Counted from the first letter of the stretch, positions 13,101-25,480 are shown. The stretch is 64,000 nt of DNA from Karalla daura (GCA_029224185.1 CM055190.1:16495320-16559319), one strand, 5' to 3'. Notes: generated by a model from the sequence alone, not told the origin. Translations and numbers: made by a program.

Positions 13101-16100
13101 AGCCGCGCTGCTCTGAGCCGCGGGCTCTGGGGTCTCCTATAGGCCCTTTGATGTTCCCTTCCTGTTTCCAGCGCGCCCCTTTATACGCCCCAACGCCATC
13201 CAATACCCTACCATGTTTCAGACATGTTAATGTCATTCAGTTTCATGTTTGACATCCCGTCTCAGTGTGAGCCCGCCCGGGATATATGTTCATCTGTAGC
13301 TAAAAGCTAAAAAACTATTACCCCGTGAGTGACTGGTGGAACAGCTCCTGCCACCGGAGAATCAGCCCGAGACGCGCTTTTCTCCGAGACACTCTTCTCT
13401 CTCTTTGCGTCGGATTGACATGTAGGATCGCAGCTGCACTCACGCTAACTCCGCTTTGATTTTACTGTGCCGCTGATGCAATAATTGCCGGTTACCTGAC
13501 CCGAAATGGTGCAGAGCATTGTGCAGCCGGACCCGCCGTAGAAACGTCATGCTATGACGATTATCGACACACATGTGCAAAGGCCGTGTGGGCGCTTGAA
13601 CGCGTCTTCATTTCGCATGCCAGACTCGGAAGCAGGAGCTTACAAGGAACAGCTGAAGACAACGGCATATCCTCAGGTTGTGACTGCACCCAAGGTTTCC
13701 ACCCTCAGGCTTTCTCTTTTATCTTTCCGTGTGTGTGTGTGTGTGTGTGCGTGTGTGTGTGTGTCGCTGCAGTGGCTTTACCCCCAGAGAAGACAGACAG
13801 CTGCTGTGTGGAGGAGAAGATGCAGGAGAGGGACAGCCAATCTCCCACAGGGCCACAGAAGCAGCTCCAGTTTGAAGTGAGTGTCAACAGCGAACAGGAC
13901 ATTTATTACTTCCCCCCCTCTGGATGAAAGTAGGGCAGGGGTGGGACACACACACACACGCACACACACATGCACACACTCACAGGCGCACGCACACACA
14001 CACACACGCATGCACACACAAGCACACACACCTTTGATGATACTGATCATCCGTCGTTGCACTGTTTCAGGAGTTGGAGTGTGCCGTGTCTGTGGAGGAA
14101 GATAACAGGCAGGAGTGGACCTTCACCCTCTACGACTTTGACAACAACGGCAAAGTCACCAGAGAGGTAATAATCTTCCCTTGCTGTGGCGTGATTTGTG
14201 AGGACGAATCCAAATCTGATGAATGAAGGAAGGCACCCGGGAAGGCGCGCAGGGCACGAGATCTATTCCCGGTCTGACAAGGGTCTGAGTGAACTCCACA
14301 CAGCGAACTGGGGCAAACTGTCGGACGAGAATGCGAAGGCCCCCCCTCTTGATTTAAGAGGCACGAGCGATGAGAACGTGTCAGTAATTTTGCGCAGGTG
14401 CTTTGTTAATTTTGCCAGTCAGCGTGTCGTAAAAAGAAAAAATGAAAGGAGAGGAAGGGAAAGAAACATTTCTGGACGCGCCGCCTTCCAAGCGTCCCTG
14501 CGGTGTTGCAGTCAGCAACTCGCAGCAATAAATCCTAATTCTTTCTAATTCTGGCATGGCTGCGCACCCTCCACCCCCCCCCCCCACACACCCCCCCCCA
14601 CCATCTCGCTCCAGCCAAGCCCGCCCATCCAGTGACATCTGTGTTTCCACTACTGCGAGCTACCTTGTGGCTTGTGTCTGCCCGGTGCGGATCTGAGGGG
14701 AACATCCAGGGAGGCGCGCGTGTTGTTTTTTTTTCTTCTTTCCCCCTGCAAACAAACTTGAAACGCGGCGGGGAGAGCGGAGCGGTCCTCCGTGTGGCTG
14801 GCTGGCTGGCTGCGCTGCTTTCTTTTTCTTTTTACAGTGTGTCTGTGAGTGCGGAACCCTTCCCACAGGAGCTCGTAGCGCTCCTTTTCATAGCGCGTCT
14901 GTGGCCTCGCTCTCAGCACCCGCGTCCGAGGAGCTCCAGGCGAGACTCTCGTGGACAATCAGGATTTTCGGGTGTGCCACGGAAGGACCCGGCCCATCCA
15001 CCCAGCTCCCGGAGAGGGGAGCGATGGTGGTAGTAGTAGTAGTAGTATTTCGACTGCATCAGGCCTGAAGTAGAAAATGGGCTGGCTCCGAAAGAGCAGT
15101 TTTCTAGTCTTTAGAAGCCCCCTCACAGACACAAGTCACATTCGGGCTTCACCAGTAACGTACCTTTTAACCATTAACTCTCTCTCTCGCACCCACGGAT
15201 ACTTCATTAGGCAGCAGCAGGCTGACACCGACCTCACCAAAGTCGCTGCTTTTCATCAGAAATTGTTCAGAGTTGTTGCTGAATGTCGCCATTATTGCTC
15301 AGTGGCAGCCTGAGAGGCAAATATCACCCTTGTCCATCACCAGGCTCGTGTCTGTTACAGTTTACATAAGTCACGTGAGTCTGGATGCGTCCACGCCTGC
15401 AAGTGTGCGGACCCGGCGTGTGAGTCAAGCGTTTCGTTCGCATCCACGTGCGCACGCGTCAGCCGTGCGTTCGTTAGACAGTGAGTTCAGGTGTCGGCCG
15501 CCGTGCGGATGTGATTTCGAGAGGCGTCGAGGGATTAAACGGAGCGCCACTCACACGGTTCCAGTCTGTCCAGTTCCCTCTTCACCAGGTCGTGAATCGC
15601 CTTAAAACGTCAGGCGACAGAATCCAAGACCCGGTTTGTCCGCGAATGGGTGAGCGCTCGCAGGGGAGTTTGTCTCGGCACCGTGGCGTGCAGGGATGCA
15701 AGTGTAGCCCCAAGAGCGGAGCGAGCAGACGGAGTCTAAACGCGGCGAGCTGCGGAGCATTGAGCTCAAACGGAGAGTTGATAAAAATAGTCTCATCCGC
15801 TCTCTCTCTCTCTCTTTTTCCGTTTTTTTTTGTCAGAGAGAGATGCGCGCATGCACCCGCACCGGCATCTCCCACATCCAAGAGGCGTTTAATGCCGAGT
15901 GATCAAACGACCGCGGTCTCTCCGTGACGCCGGCTCTGTATCAAACAGTCCCGATTAATCTGACCTCCTCCTCCTCCTCCTCCCCCTCCTCCTCCTCCTC
16001 CTCCCCCTCTTCCCCCTGTCCTGCAGGACATCACCAGCCTGCTGCACACCATCTACGAGGTGGTGGACGCCTCCGTCAACCACTCGCCCAGCAGCAGCAA

Positions 16101-16978
16101 GACGCTGCGGGTCAAGCTGTCGGTGGCCCCCGACTCCAGCCAGCGGTGGAGGAGCTGCACGCAGGGCGCGGCAGGTGCGGCCATTTTGGGGGCGTTCCCG
16201 CCGCCTCGCCCGGCGACGCGTGTGCCGCGGCGCAGAGAGGCGTCTGCTCCGGGCCCGTCGCGGCTTTGTTCCTCGCAGTCTCGACGTGGCTCTATCTCTC
16301 CCACTCAATGGGGTTCATTTTTAATGATGGGGGAGGGGGGGGGGGGGGTGACAGAGCTAAGAGAGGGCCCCCTCCCTCCCTCCCTCCCTCCCACCCTCCC
16401 ACCCTCCCTCAGCTCCTTCAAATACTCTGAAAGAAACCTTAAGAGATGTGCCGGGTCCTTTTGATAACCACAGCCATTTTTCTTTTCTCCAAAGTTCCCT
16501 TTTTTCCCCTCCTCTCCCTCTCCCCGTCGCGACGCACCCCCCCACCCCCTTTTTCAGAGCTGCCGGGAAAATATAGCTGCGTTCAACTTAACTTTTCTCA
16601 CTGACGACTTGGTAAACAAGTAGTCAGGGAAAAATATCTCAAAAAGTATATATTCCTGTGTGTTTGTGTCCTATTGTTTCAGCTATAAATATCCGTCAAG
16701 AGATTCAAACAGAGCGAGCTTTGAAAACATCGCCGCTCGCCTTCATGCTAATTTGAAACCGCATCAGATCTCGCGTCCTTAATAAACTATTTCTGAAGTC
16801 TGCGTGTTTTTCTCTTTTATTTCATTCCATGCCTTATAAGAGGCTCGGAGTTGAAAATAGAATAAATAACCCATTGTTGTTTTTCCTTTTCTATAGATCT
16901 TCAAAGTAAAACCCCCAAAACAAAGGTTGCTTTCTTCTGACGCCTGTGTGACTGTTGTCGTGCGTGTCTCTGCCCGTA

Positions 16979-17024
<46 letters not shown>

Positions 17025-19233
17025 TGTGTGTGGCGGCTCTGTGTAGCTCTCTTTGATAATAGCCCCCTGTCTTTCACAGACATGTCCCACCCCAGAGAGA
17101 AAAATGACAAGTGCATAGAAGACCTCAAGAGTGCAGACAAGAAGACTCGAGCTCTCGTAAGGTAAAGCCGCCTCGCTTGCTTCACCTCAGTCTCTACTGT
17201 TCAAACACGGCAGACGGTCTATTATTATTGCTGTAGTTGACGACAGGGATTTATACACCACATGATCGACTTTTTCGGAGGGAGGGGGAACCAGACACTT
17301 TGCGCCAAACCCGTCCTTTACACTTTGATTATTTCCCAAACGCACCTCCACTGTCCGCAGAGGTATTAACAGTGGAGGGGGAGTGTCAGCCCCACCCACC
17401 GCTGCTCCCCGCTGAGGTTCAAACCAGTCATAATCTCACCCCTCCGACAATCGCCCCGCTCCCGGCGTCTCACTGGGAGCGCTTGTCCCCGCTCCCTCCA
17501 AACGCCGAATCTGCCTGGCCCAAGCTGCTACCTAATGAGAGGTGCCGCTCGTGTCCGCAGGCGCCACCACAGTGACCACCACACCCAGCCGGGCTGCCAG
17601 CGCCACTGTGTGGATGAGAACCTGGAACGCAGGAACCACTACTTGGACCTGGCAGGCATCGAGAACTACACATCCCGCTTCGGAGCCGGTGAGTGGACCG
17701 GGGCCAGGGCGTAGAGGGTGGGAGGGGGTGTTGGGGGGGTTCGCAGAGCGTGGGGCTTTGATGCTGCATCCAGGGGCCCTCATTACTGCGGCACCTGCTT
17801 GGAGCCATTAGGCAGAACTAGCAGGCCACTGTAAACTGTGCCAGTACAAACATCTGGGCCCAGGCAAGCACAATACATCAAGTGTTCAAGGCCGGAGCCC
17901 ATCAGCAGAATGGGCTGCTGTAAAGTGAAATATTAGGTCTAATAAGTAGCAGCCTTGATCCGACGCTCAGTGATGACATGTGATTATTTGAATGCCGGAC
18001 CTGTTAGCAGAGTGCTAAGAGAGGGCTGCTCCATGTCAGCTCGTGTCTGCGTTAAACGTTTGAAGAAAGGGTCTGAAGTCACGTGTCGGGGTCTTTTCCA
18101 GGAGCCACGCGGTCTTAGATCTTTATCACAGAGCTGTGGAGCCAATCGTCCACACACAATGGGTTGTTTTCCACAATGGGTTGTCTTTAGTTTTTTTTAG
18201 CTTCTAGTTTTCAACAACACAAAGAAAAAGATTCTGAGGCGTACGCATTATGCACAAAACTCAACTAAGTCGTAGAAAGGAAACGATCAGACCAAGATAG
18301 ACTAAAAATGAAGGAAACTGGACTGCTGTCAGGTAAGTAAGAATAAAGTAAGAATAAAAATAAAATTTCCAAGGGAGATGAATGACTCGGGTACACTTCT
18401 CTGGTACGCATGCTGCTCCTGTATGCAGAAGACTGGAGTTTGATTTCCTTGTTTGTTCCCTTTGCTGCATGTCATGCACCCCTTTTTCTCCACCCAGTTT
18501 CCCATCTCTGTTTCAAAACAACCAAAAAGCCATAAAACAGAATGAAGCAAGGTACTGGCAACATTTACACATCAGAGAATCTGACTATGTAGCACGCATA
18601 CATTGAATATGGAAGAAAAAGGGAATAAAAAGGACGACTGGCACGAGATGCCGTTGAGGCTCGATAGGGCTTGACCAGTGAATGTGTATGTCCCCCACAG
18701 CCCCCGCCACAGAGCCGACAAAGGCCGAGCCTCAGACCCGGTCGTCCAACCAGGGCCGCTCGCGCTCCCACGAACCCGAAAACGGCCACTCGCACGCCCA
18801 CCACCGCCGGCTGCAGAGCGCCGTGGACGCGGCGGCGGCCGACGGCCTGCACCCCACGCCCCGCAGCCGAGGCCAAGACTCAGGGAAACACGGCCTGCGC
18901 TCGCCCAAGACCCACAGCCGCACGCCGCCCGCGCAGCTCAGCCGGGTGATGCGCAGCCGCGGCGCGCCCCCTCCGCCCGCGCTGCCCAGCCAGACGCCGG
19001 CCCACCAGTCGGCCGCGCCGTACCGCAAGCACAAGCAGCGCTCCAAGGAGGGCCAGGCGCACCGCGCCCTGGGCTCCCTGGCCGCCCCGGGCCCCGTGGT
19101 GGAGAAGGAGCACGTGCGGGACCTGCCCGGCGTGCTGCTGTACGAGGGCGGGCTGGCCCAGGTGGTGCAGAGGCACGAGCACCACCACCACCACGAACAC
19201 CACCACCACTACCACCACTTCTACCAGTCCTGA
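10187..19233 (+). CDS. nkd1: Naked cuticle homolog 1, C-terminal seven exons (5'-partial)
   Basis: Nkd1 is a cytoplasmic and membrane-associated antagonist of canonical Wnt signalling that binds Dishevelled through its EF-hand region. Exons seen: 10187-10244, 13773-13876, 14071-14166, 16027-16174, 17080-17161, 17561-17688 and 18701-19233. All have AG/GT borders and compatible phases; together they give 1149 bp, or 382 residues plus stop TGA (19231-19233). Exon 2 encodes the ALPPEKTD segment. Exons 3-4 carry the EF-hand loop DFDNNGKVTRED followed by ITSLLHTIYEVVDASVNHSP. Exon 6 carries CVDENLERRNHYLDLAGIEN. The last exon is Pro/Arg/Ser-rich and ends in the His-rich tail (HHHHEHHHHYHHFYQS). The FYQ ending fits NKD1 better than NKD2. 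The end of exon 4 (QRWRSCTQGAA) and exon 5 diverge from the mammalian protein as I recall it, so those two borders are the least certain. The N-terminal exons are outside the window. Confidence 0.9.
11340..11490 (-). repeat. Degenerate teleost SINE-like interspersed repeat (minus strand)
   Basis: Read on the minus strand this shows GGAGTTTGTATGTTCTCCCT, a diverged CTACTTTCCTCC segment and GGAGACACTGCAAG, in the same order as the copy at 25290-25480. It lies inside an nkd1 intron in antisense orientation. Confidence 0.5.
13729..13764. repeat. (GT)n microsatellite abutting an nkd1 acceptor
   Basis: 36 bp of GT with one GC interruption, ending 8 bp before the exon that begins at 13773. Confidence 0.95.
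13946..14031. repeat. (CA)n-rich tract downstream of the same nkd1 exon
   Basis: About 86 bp of CA dinucleotides with G and T interruptions in the 194-bp intron 13877-14070. Confidence 0.95.
14167..16026 (+). other. nkd1: nkd1 intron, 1.9 kb
   Basis: This intron splits the EF-hand loop after its Arg-Glu and before the terminal Asp. It ends in a long pyrimidine-only tract of CTC/CCT repeats (about 15961-16017) that serves as the polypyrimidine tract of the next acceptor. It also holds a (GTA)n run at 15028-15047. Open frames inside it look like chance. Confidence 0.7.
16175..18700 (+). other. nkd1: nkd1 introns around the two small exons
   Basis: These are three introns (16175-17079, 17162-17560, 17689-18700) separating the small exons at 17080-17161 and 17561-17688 and the last exon. 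The first contains a G-run near 16330 and a (GT)n microsatellite (16982-17032) about 45 bp before an acceptor. I recognise no other gene or RNA in them. Confidence 0.65.
16982..17032. repeat. (GT)n microsatellite in nkd1 intron
   Basis: About 51 bp of GT with one TTT interruption, 45 bp before the acceptor of exon 17080-17161. Confidence 0.95.
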
Positions 19234-22200
19234 GCCCCCCCCCACACACACACACGCACAGCCAGGCCTGCAGGGAGCCGCCGGACGCCGGGCTGGCCGT
19301 GCGGTGTGCAGCCCTGCGGTGACCGTGGAGGGGGACACGGCGGGGAGGGGGGGGGCGTCCCAGGGGCTGGGAGCTCATTAATCAGTGTTAGCAAGAGGGT
19401 TGGTCAGACGGACTGAAGCTCGGGGATGCAGCAGGACGGTGACGGGACCGAGGATGGGACAGAGAGGGGGCGCAGAGGGGGGGAGAGGTCGCCCCTACCT
19501 GCCTCCGCACTCTGGGATCCTCGGCCCGGTGAACTCTGTGGCTCCCGGCCGGCACCGCAATCTTTCCAGACCACTAAGCCAAAAGCTTTTCAAAAGGAGA
19601 GGGAGGGACGAGGAAAAGGAGAGACTGTGATGTAAAGATGAAATTATATGAAGGAATATGGGGGACTGGAGAGCAGGGCATAGTGTGCGAATGAGTATGT
19701 GTGAAATTGTGAATGTATGTGTGTTAGGAGTGTGTGCGTGCGTGTGTGTGCGTGTGTGTGTGAGTGTCACGACACTGGTGTCTGTTGTAAACCACTTGAA
19801 GTGCGCTCATGGGTGCGTGAGTATTTAAAAGCAGGCTGCCGGGCAGGTTTTTCGAGGATGAAAATGAAGATTCTGATTCAAGCATGCAATACCCTGTTTC
19901 ACAAAAAAAAAAGGGGGGAAGGAAGACGTTGAGATGTTATAAAGTGGAAGAAAACAAAAAAAAAAAGAACAGAGATCCCAAATCCGCTGCTACCTCTAAT
20001 TTTATCCTAATCGTTGTTGTAATGGTGACTTTGACTAAAGCATTCAGAGGTTATTTTCAAATTGCTTCGAAACTTTTTTGAAAGAAAGGAAATCGTCTTA
20101 AAAAATTTGCAGTACTGAAGTGTCGAAAAAGCTCCTTACTTTTATGAACTAACATTTACTGTACATAAGGTATATATTGTTATGGATTTTATAAGCTTTA
20201 TCGATAATGTGATACCTTTGTAGTCACTATCTGAAGCTTTTCTGTTCGCTTTCCCTTCACAGCCACATTTTCTAAGACCACTAGGAGCCCGCTTGCGACT
20301 CGAGAGTGTCGCGCGGGATTGGAAACGCGACTGTGATCAAGTTATCCATGCCAGAGTGACTAAACGCCCAACTCTCAAAAGTGCTGTTCAGTAGCTCGAG
20401 CTCACATCGTCACGCACCTGTTTCCGTGCTCGCCCGCCCCACATGCTGACATCATGGAAAACATTGTTGGAGGAGAAAAACAAATCCTGTGGTTTCAGAC
20501 ACATGATAGCACATCAAAGCATGTCATGTGAGTGTAGTTCGTAAACTGAGCTGTAATTTTATGGCCTTCGTGCTTTTCAAAATGAGAAATTATTCCTTGC
20601 AGAGAACACCTCGTTCCCCGTGTTTTCAGAAGTGCCAGTGCAGTTATTGCCCTTTAAAAACAGCTATTGCAAAGCTCTTGTTTTTTTTTATCACGAAACA
20701 TCTTTTTGTTTTATCTCAGTGTCCAAAACGTCAACCGTTCGGTCGCACACCCTCAGTTCCAGTGATGCACATGATAGTCAACCTGTGGTTTGATTTCAAC
20801 AGCACTACGGAGGCCCTGAAGTCCCATCAAAGATGATTTATCAAACCTTTCCCATCAGACAGTAATGCGCACAAGATGATTAACCACACATTTTTATCTG
20901 TTAGTAAGGACCTGAGACACTTGCTGCCATTATATGGTGGACAAAACTCAAAGAATACGTTTTATTTTAATGTCGGGATGACATTACACAGATTGTCTTC
21001 TACGCACAAGATGTGTTTCAGAGTCAAAATCCTGTTTATCGCAGCCTTGGTGAGCAAGGTACATAACGTGACAACAAATCAGTAACAAGTATGTACACAA
21101 ACTATACAGGCCTGTGCAATGTGCACAGCTATCTTCAAGCTATCTTGCGAGCAGGAGATAAAAGCGAAGACGTCACCCGAGGGGACTTCTAGGGGCTCTG
21201 TACATCGCAGCTTTTGCAGATCTGCATGGGTTGAAACCCGGACCGGCATTGGTTCACTTATCAGTTTCGCCTCCACCCTGCTTCAGCTCCTCCGCCTCCT
21301 CGCTTTACTCCCTGACTGTCGTACCAGCGCTGCGCTCCGTAGCCCCGGGCCAGGCCCGGGGTCACACGGCTGCTCCCCGTCCCGCAGCTGTCAGCGGCTC
21401 TCTCACCGGGCCGCCATGTGGCCTCGGGGCTCCGCCAGCAGGCCTCCGCCTGCGGTGCGCCGGGGCCGGGCCCTCTCAGCTGTCCCATTCCTCGGGCGCT
21501 GGATGACACCGGGCCCGGCCCGCAGTCTCTGCCGGACTCATAACTCAGCAGTGCGGGTCACCTGCCAGCTCCCGCCACTGTGGGCCTAAGTCTACCACGA
21601 TGGCCTGCAGGCGCTGCCATAAACATGCAGATGTTTATGGACTTACACTGGTCTCTGGGGGAACGCACACACACACTTATGCACACGCAGTATATTTTGG
21701 GAGGGTTGAGGCTCAACCTCTGACAGAGGAGGATTTGCCTACGAGTCCTCGCACTAAAAAGTACTATATCTCAGTTTGCTTTAGAGAGCACTGAAATATA
21801 ATCGAATGGAATATATGACTTGCAAAAACCTAAACTGGTCAGGTTTCTGACCCTGACAAGCTTTTGAAATTGGACAAACGGATGAGATAGTAGTCACATA
21901 TACACTGTATGTGTATATGTGACTACTATCTCATCTCATATACACTGTATGTGTATATGTGTGTGTGTGTCTGGACAAGAATGCAGCGTATGCCGGTCCT
22001 GCTCTGCCTCCTGCCACAGCTGCAGGCCGCCCCGCGGAGCAGGCACCAGCCAGACGCCTCCTCTCACGGGAGGTGGAGGCTGCGGCAGCTGTGCTCCACT
22101 CTCGGGCTTCCTCACCTCGCGCTGCTTTTCCCGGACCGCAGGTCCCCCGCTCTCACCGTAACTCCTTTTGTCAGCGGTCCTCGCCCGGCCCGAAACACTG

Positions 22201-23223
22201 TTGCGACCAGCGTGACGCTCCTCCAAATGCGAGCGGCGTGGAAGCGCCGGCGCGGGGCTGTTTCTGTGCCGCGGGGCGGTCCCATTGGACACGGCGAGCG
22301 AGAGCTTCTGAGGGAGTTTGGGTGAAGGCGCTCGGTCAGACCCGCCGCCAGGTTGCCGTTTTGAAACGTCTTTTTCAGAGTTGTATTATACGGAGCCGAA
22401 CTCCCTTTCTTCAAATGCCCCCACCTCACACTGGCACCTGAACTGGCACTAGAAAGCGGTTGAAAAACACACTTTCACACCGTCGACTTCAAAGCGGCTT
22501 CGCCGGAGCAGCCGGGGGTGTAATGCCTTGCTTAAGAGCGCCTCGACAGCCTCGGTTGAGAGTTGGGAAAGCTATTTTTTATTTTAGCAGATGGTGTGGC
22601 AAAAAAATGTGCTTCTAATAAATAACATTATGGTGTTCGGCTGTCCGTGTAAATCTACCAGACTGTTTTTTCATAACTTTTGTATTTTTGGTTTTGAATC
22701 ATGAACAAATGCCTCTCTCTTCCACCATCCTTCGCTGTAAAGATGTTTCAGTATTCAGCCACTCCTCCATGTTTAACCCAGTATGTATTTCACCACTAAT
22801 TTGCTTTCGTTAGATCCATGTATCGACCTTTCGGAAAATCTGATGTATATAGTGGACTGCAGGAAGGGTAAAACCAGCGTTGCGTAGAAAGAATAGATGG
22901 CTTATTTATGATTAACTCTCAAGCTATCTCACTTACCTACTGTCAGGTAGTCCCTCAGCATCTGCCAACCCCACTTTGGCAGAGGGAGAGAAAATGATGT
23001 TTTGAACTCGAGCTGTTCCTCTCCACACTCACAGACACACTCTCACTTGGTGTTTGTTGTAAAAGCAAGTTGTTTAGCACTAGCTGACCCCCCCTCCCTC
23101 ATTCTCCCTTTTCCTCCTGATGTTTTTTCATGACTTTGTTTAGGTTATATAGATTGTATTTGATTAATTGCTTTATTTATTTGATAGCAGATCTGTGCCA
23201 AGGGAAAATACCCTTTTATTAAA
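19234..23223 (+). other. nkd1: Probable nkd1 3' UTR
   Basis: The stretch after the nkd1 stop is without a recognisable gene. It is GC-rich near the stop and again at about 21230-21590 and 21990-22440, and AT-rich elsewhere. Possible poly(A) signals are AATAAA at 22617-22622 and ATTAAA at 23218-23223, with later AATAAA at 23376-23381 and 23653-23658. Pumilio-type TGTANATA motifs occur at 20160-20167 and 22844-22851. A perfect inverted repeat lies at 21881-21935. The true 3' end cannot be fixed without transcript data; the UTR may be shorter. Confidence 0.45.
21881..21935. repeat. Perfect inverted repeat, 25-bp arms, 5-bp loop
   Basis: Positions 21881-21905 are the exact reverse complement of 21911-21935, with TGTAT between them. 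The inner 23 bp of the hairpin (CATATACAC-TGTAT-GTGTATATG) are repeated at once downstream at 21937-21959, followed by a short GT run. The RNA would form a long perfect stem. It could be a replication-slippage product, a small MITE remnant or a structured 3' UTR element; I cannot tell which. Confidence 0.9.
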
Positions 23224-25289
23224 GTATGAACCTGTTCCTTATAAACACACCGACTCCTGGGCTCATTTTTATTTACTCACACCACTTACACATCAGTGTT
23301 TGTACGTAAATAGTCAAGTTTGAGTACTGTCATGACGTCTTGAAATTGGACTGATACTATCTTGATTTATATGGTAATAAATTAAAAGTGCATTACTTTT
23401 GGTCATACTTCAACTTTAGCATATTGACATTAAAAAAACATGTTCTTGCTGAAAGTAAGATCCAGCCAGTCCATACAGCTCTCAGGTCTGGAGTCTTGTC
23501 ATTACCTTTCAAGGAGCACCTTTCATGTAAAACCTCCCCATGTTGTAAAACTATCATCAGAGTTCCTGAGCTTCCCTTGGTGAAGCTAAGTTACCTCCCT
23601 TTTGCTGTAGTTTCATATGCAGAAAAATCAGTCTTTTCATTAAACTCTCAGCAATAAAGAAAGTTTTGTCCTCCACATCCAGAGTCTGAGCATGGTCTGG
23701 AACAGCTGCATTTCAGTCTCTACAGACTTTAGCTGCTCCCTGATGAGACCATATGTTTTCATGTTCAGATCTATGATACTGTATATACTACATAAGATAC
23801 TGTATATGTGTGTGTATGTGGAAGAGTAGCAGCATTGAGCCCTTTAGCGTTATTGTTAACAGGAAATAGATTTCAACCAATTGATAATTAGCAATTGATT
23901 GATACCACCGCTTTTAACTTCAGTGTGTGGTGGGTCCAGCTCATTTCATGATTTACGGACAAAGATTAAAATCTTAAAGTTAATCCAAATGTGGAGGAGG
24001 GAGACAATGTGGACAGCTTCTCCCACTTGAGTTATGGAGCCATCCATGTACTCTTGTGTAAAACCCTGTACAAGGTTCACAAAACGCCATTTAGAAACTG
24101 TTGTTACACTTAAAGTGAACTCTAATTTCGTGCAACCCACACAGACACAGGGACAACACACACACTTCATACGGAGAGGCCCCAGATTCCTGCTGTGATG
24201 TGATGGTGCCGTCCACTGAGCAGCTGCGCCGCGAGTCCCTGCACGAACTCAGCCTTGAAGATCAAAAACAAAACGCCTGTGTGAGAGAGGATTCGTTCTA
24301 TTTGGGACGACACGTTGTTGTTGTTACATTTGCTGGTGGAAAAATTTGATCTCCAACGCTTTTCTCATGCCCATTGCCCTGTTTTGGGATGTATCTTTTC
24401 TCTTTTATCACCCTTTTTATTTATGATTTCCAGTCAGCTGGATTGATGAGAAGGGTATGCAGAAATATCTATGTGCATGTGTGTGTGTGTGTGTGTGTGT
24501 AGCGAGTTAAAGCCGCTCTCCACTGCATCTTCACTGCGGTGTCGCAGAGGGTTCCCAAATCTGGCTGACCACAGCTGCTCGACAGGCCGCACTCTCTACG
24601 TGCACACACACTTTCATCTGCAGCTTAGCGGCTTATCTCTGGCCGGGGCAACCACAGAGAGGCTGCCCCTCGGCTATGTGATACGCCTTCCTCTCACGAA
24701 CACGGCTATCTGTGTAAGCAAGGCGGCATAACCCGCAGAACTTGTATATTATTACAAATGGTTTATCCCAATGCGGCTCGCCAGGTTATTATTACCACTG
24801 CTTTACACATTTCAGCTAATAAAAGCTTCAGACATCCATATCAGAGGTGTAAAGTAAGCTGTTTTTGTTATGTTTGCACATTTACTCTCAAAGCTTACAG
24901 GGAAACATTAACCGCAGCTGATTTTCACATTACTGAAGACTAACTGCAACAATATTTAGAACAAGACCGTAATCTGCGTTAAACAAATGGATCGTGCTAA
25001 AGAAGACTGACACGGATGGATTGGATATACCAAGCAGACAGATACAGAGCAGAAATCACAAAGGCCGCACCTTCAAACTGTTTGATTTTCACCAATCTCC
25101 ATTTATAGTCACCGGATGCACTTATAAAATGATCCCCTATGATGAGACCAGCTTACTTGTGCTTATTCTGGGGATTTTTCTATTTCAAAGACTGCAGAGA
25201 AAGGATTGTCCTGGTGTGAGCTGCGCTATTGCATATAAATCATAAACAAAAAAAAATAAAACTAAAGTAGAGCACAAATGTGTCAGTGG

Positions 25290-25480
25290 AGTGGAGTTTG
25301 CATGTTTTTCCCATGTCTGTGTTGGTTTTCTTCTGGCACTCTGGTTTCCTCCCACAGTCCAAAATACATGGTTGTTTATGTTAATTGCAGTCTCTTAATT
25401 GCCCCTAAGTGTGAGTGTGAATGGTGCATGTGTGTGTGTGTCACTGTGGTGGGTGTATGCCCTGTATTTGCCCTATATAT
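25290..25480 (+). repeat. Degenerate teleost SINE-like interspersed repeat
   Basis: The stretch contains the ordered landmarks of a repeat seen all over teleost genomes: GTGGAGTTTGCATGTT, CTGGTTTCCTCCCACAGTCC, a TTAATTG segment and TTGCCCCTAAGTGTGAGTG. Other copies in this window share the same order. Family assignment needs a repeat library. Confidence 0.65.

Larger units (their letters stand above)
10245..13772 (+). other. nkd1: nkd1 intron, 3.5 kb
   Basis: The intron lies between the first recognised exon and the PPEKTD exon. It contains a minus-strand copy of the teleost interspersed repeat (about 11340-11490), a purine tract of at least five G-runs at 12379-12412, a C-run near 12942-12958, and a GT microsatellite (13729-13764) that ends 8 bp before the exon. 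I see no extra exon. Confidence 0.7.

Noticed and set aside
18678..19322. 214-codon + frame and several minus-strand frames over the nkd1 last exon
   Set aside because: These are shadows of the GC-rich true frame (18701-19233), which encodes the conserved Nkd1 C-terminus.
21119..21589. 156-codon open frame in the nkd1 3' UTR
   Set aside because: Arg/Pro/Ser-rich translation typical of GC-rich non-coding DNA; no domain, no splice context.
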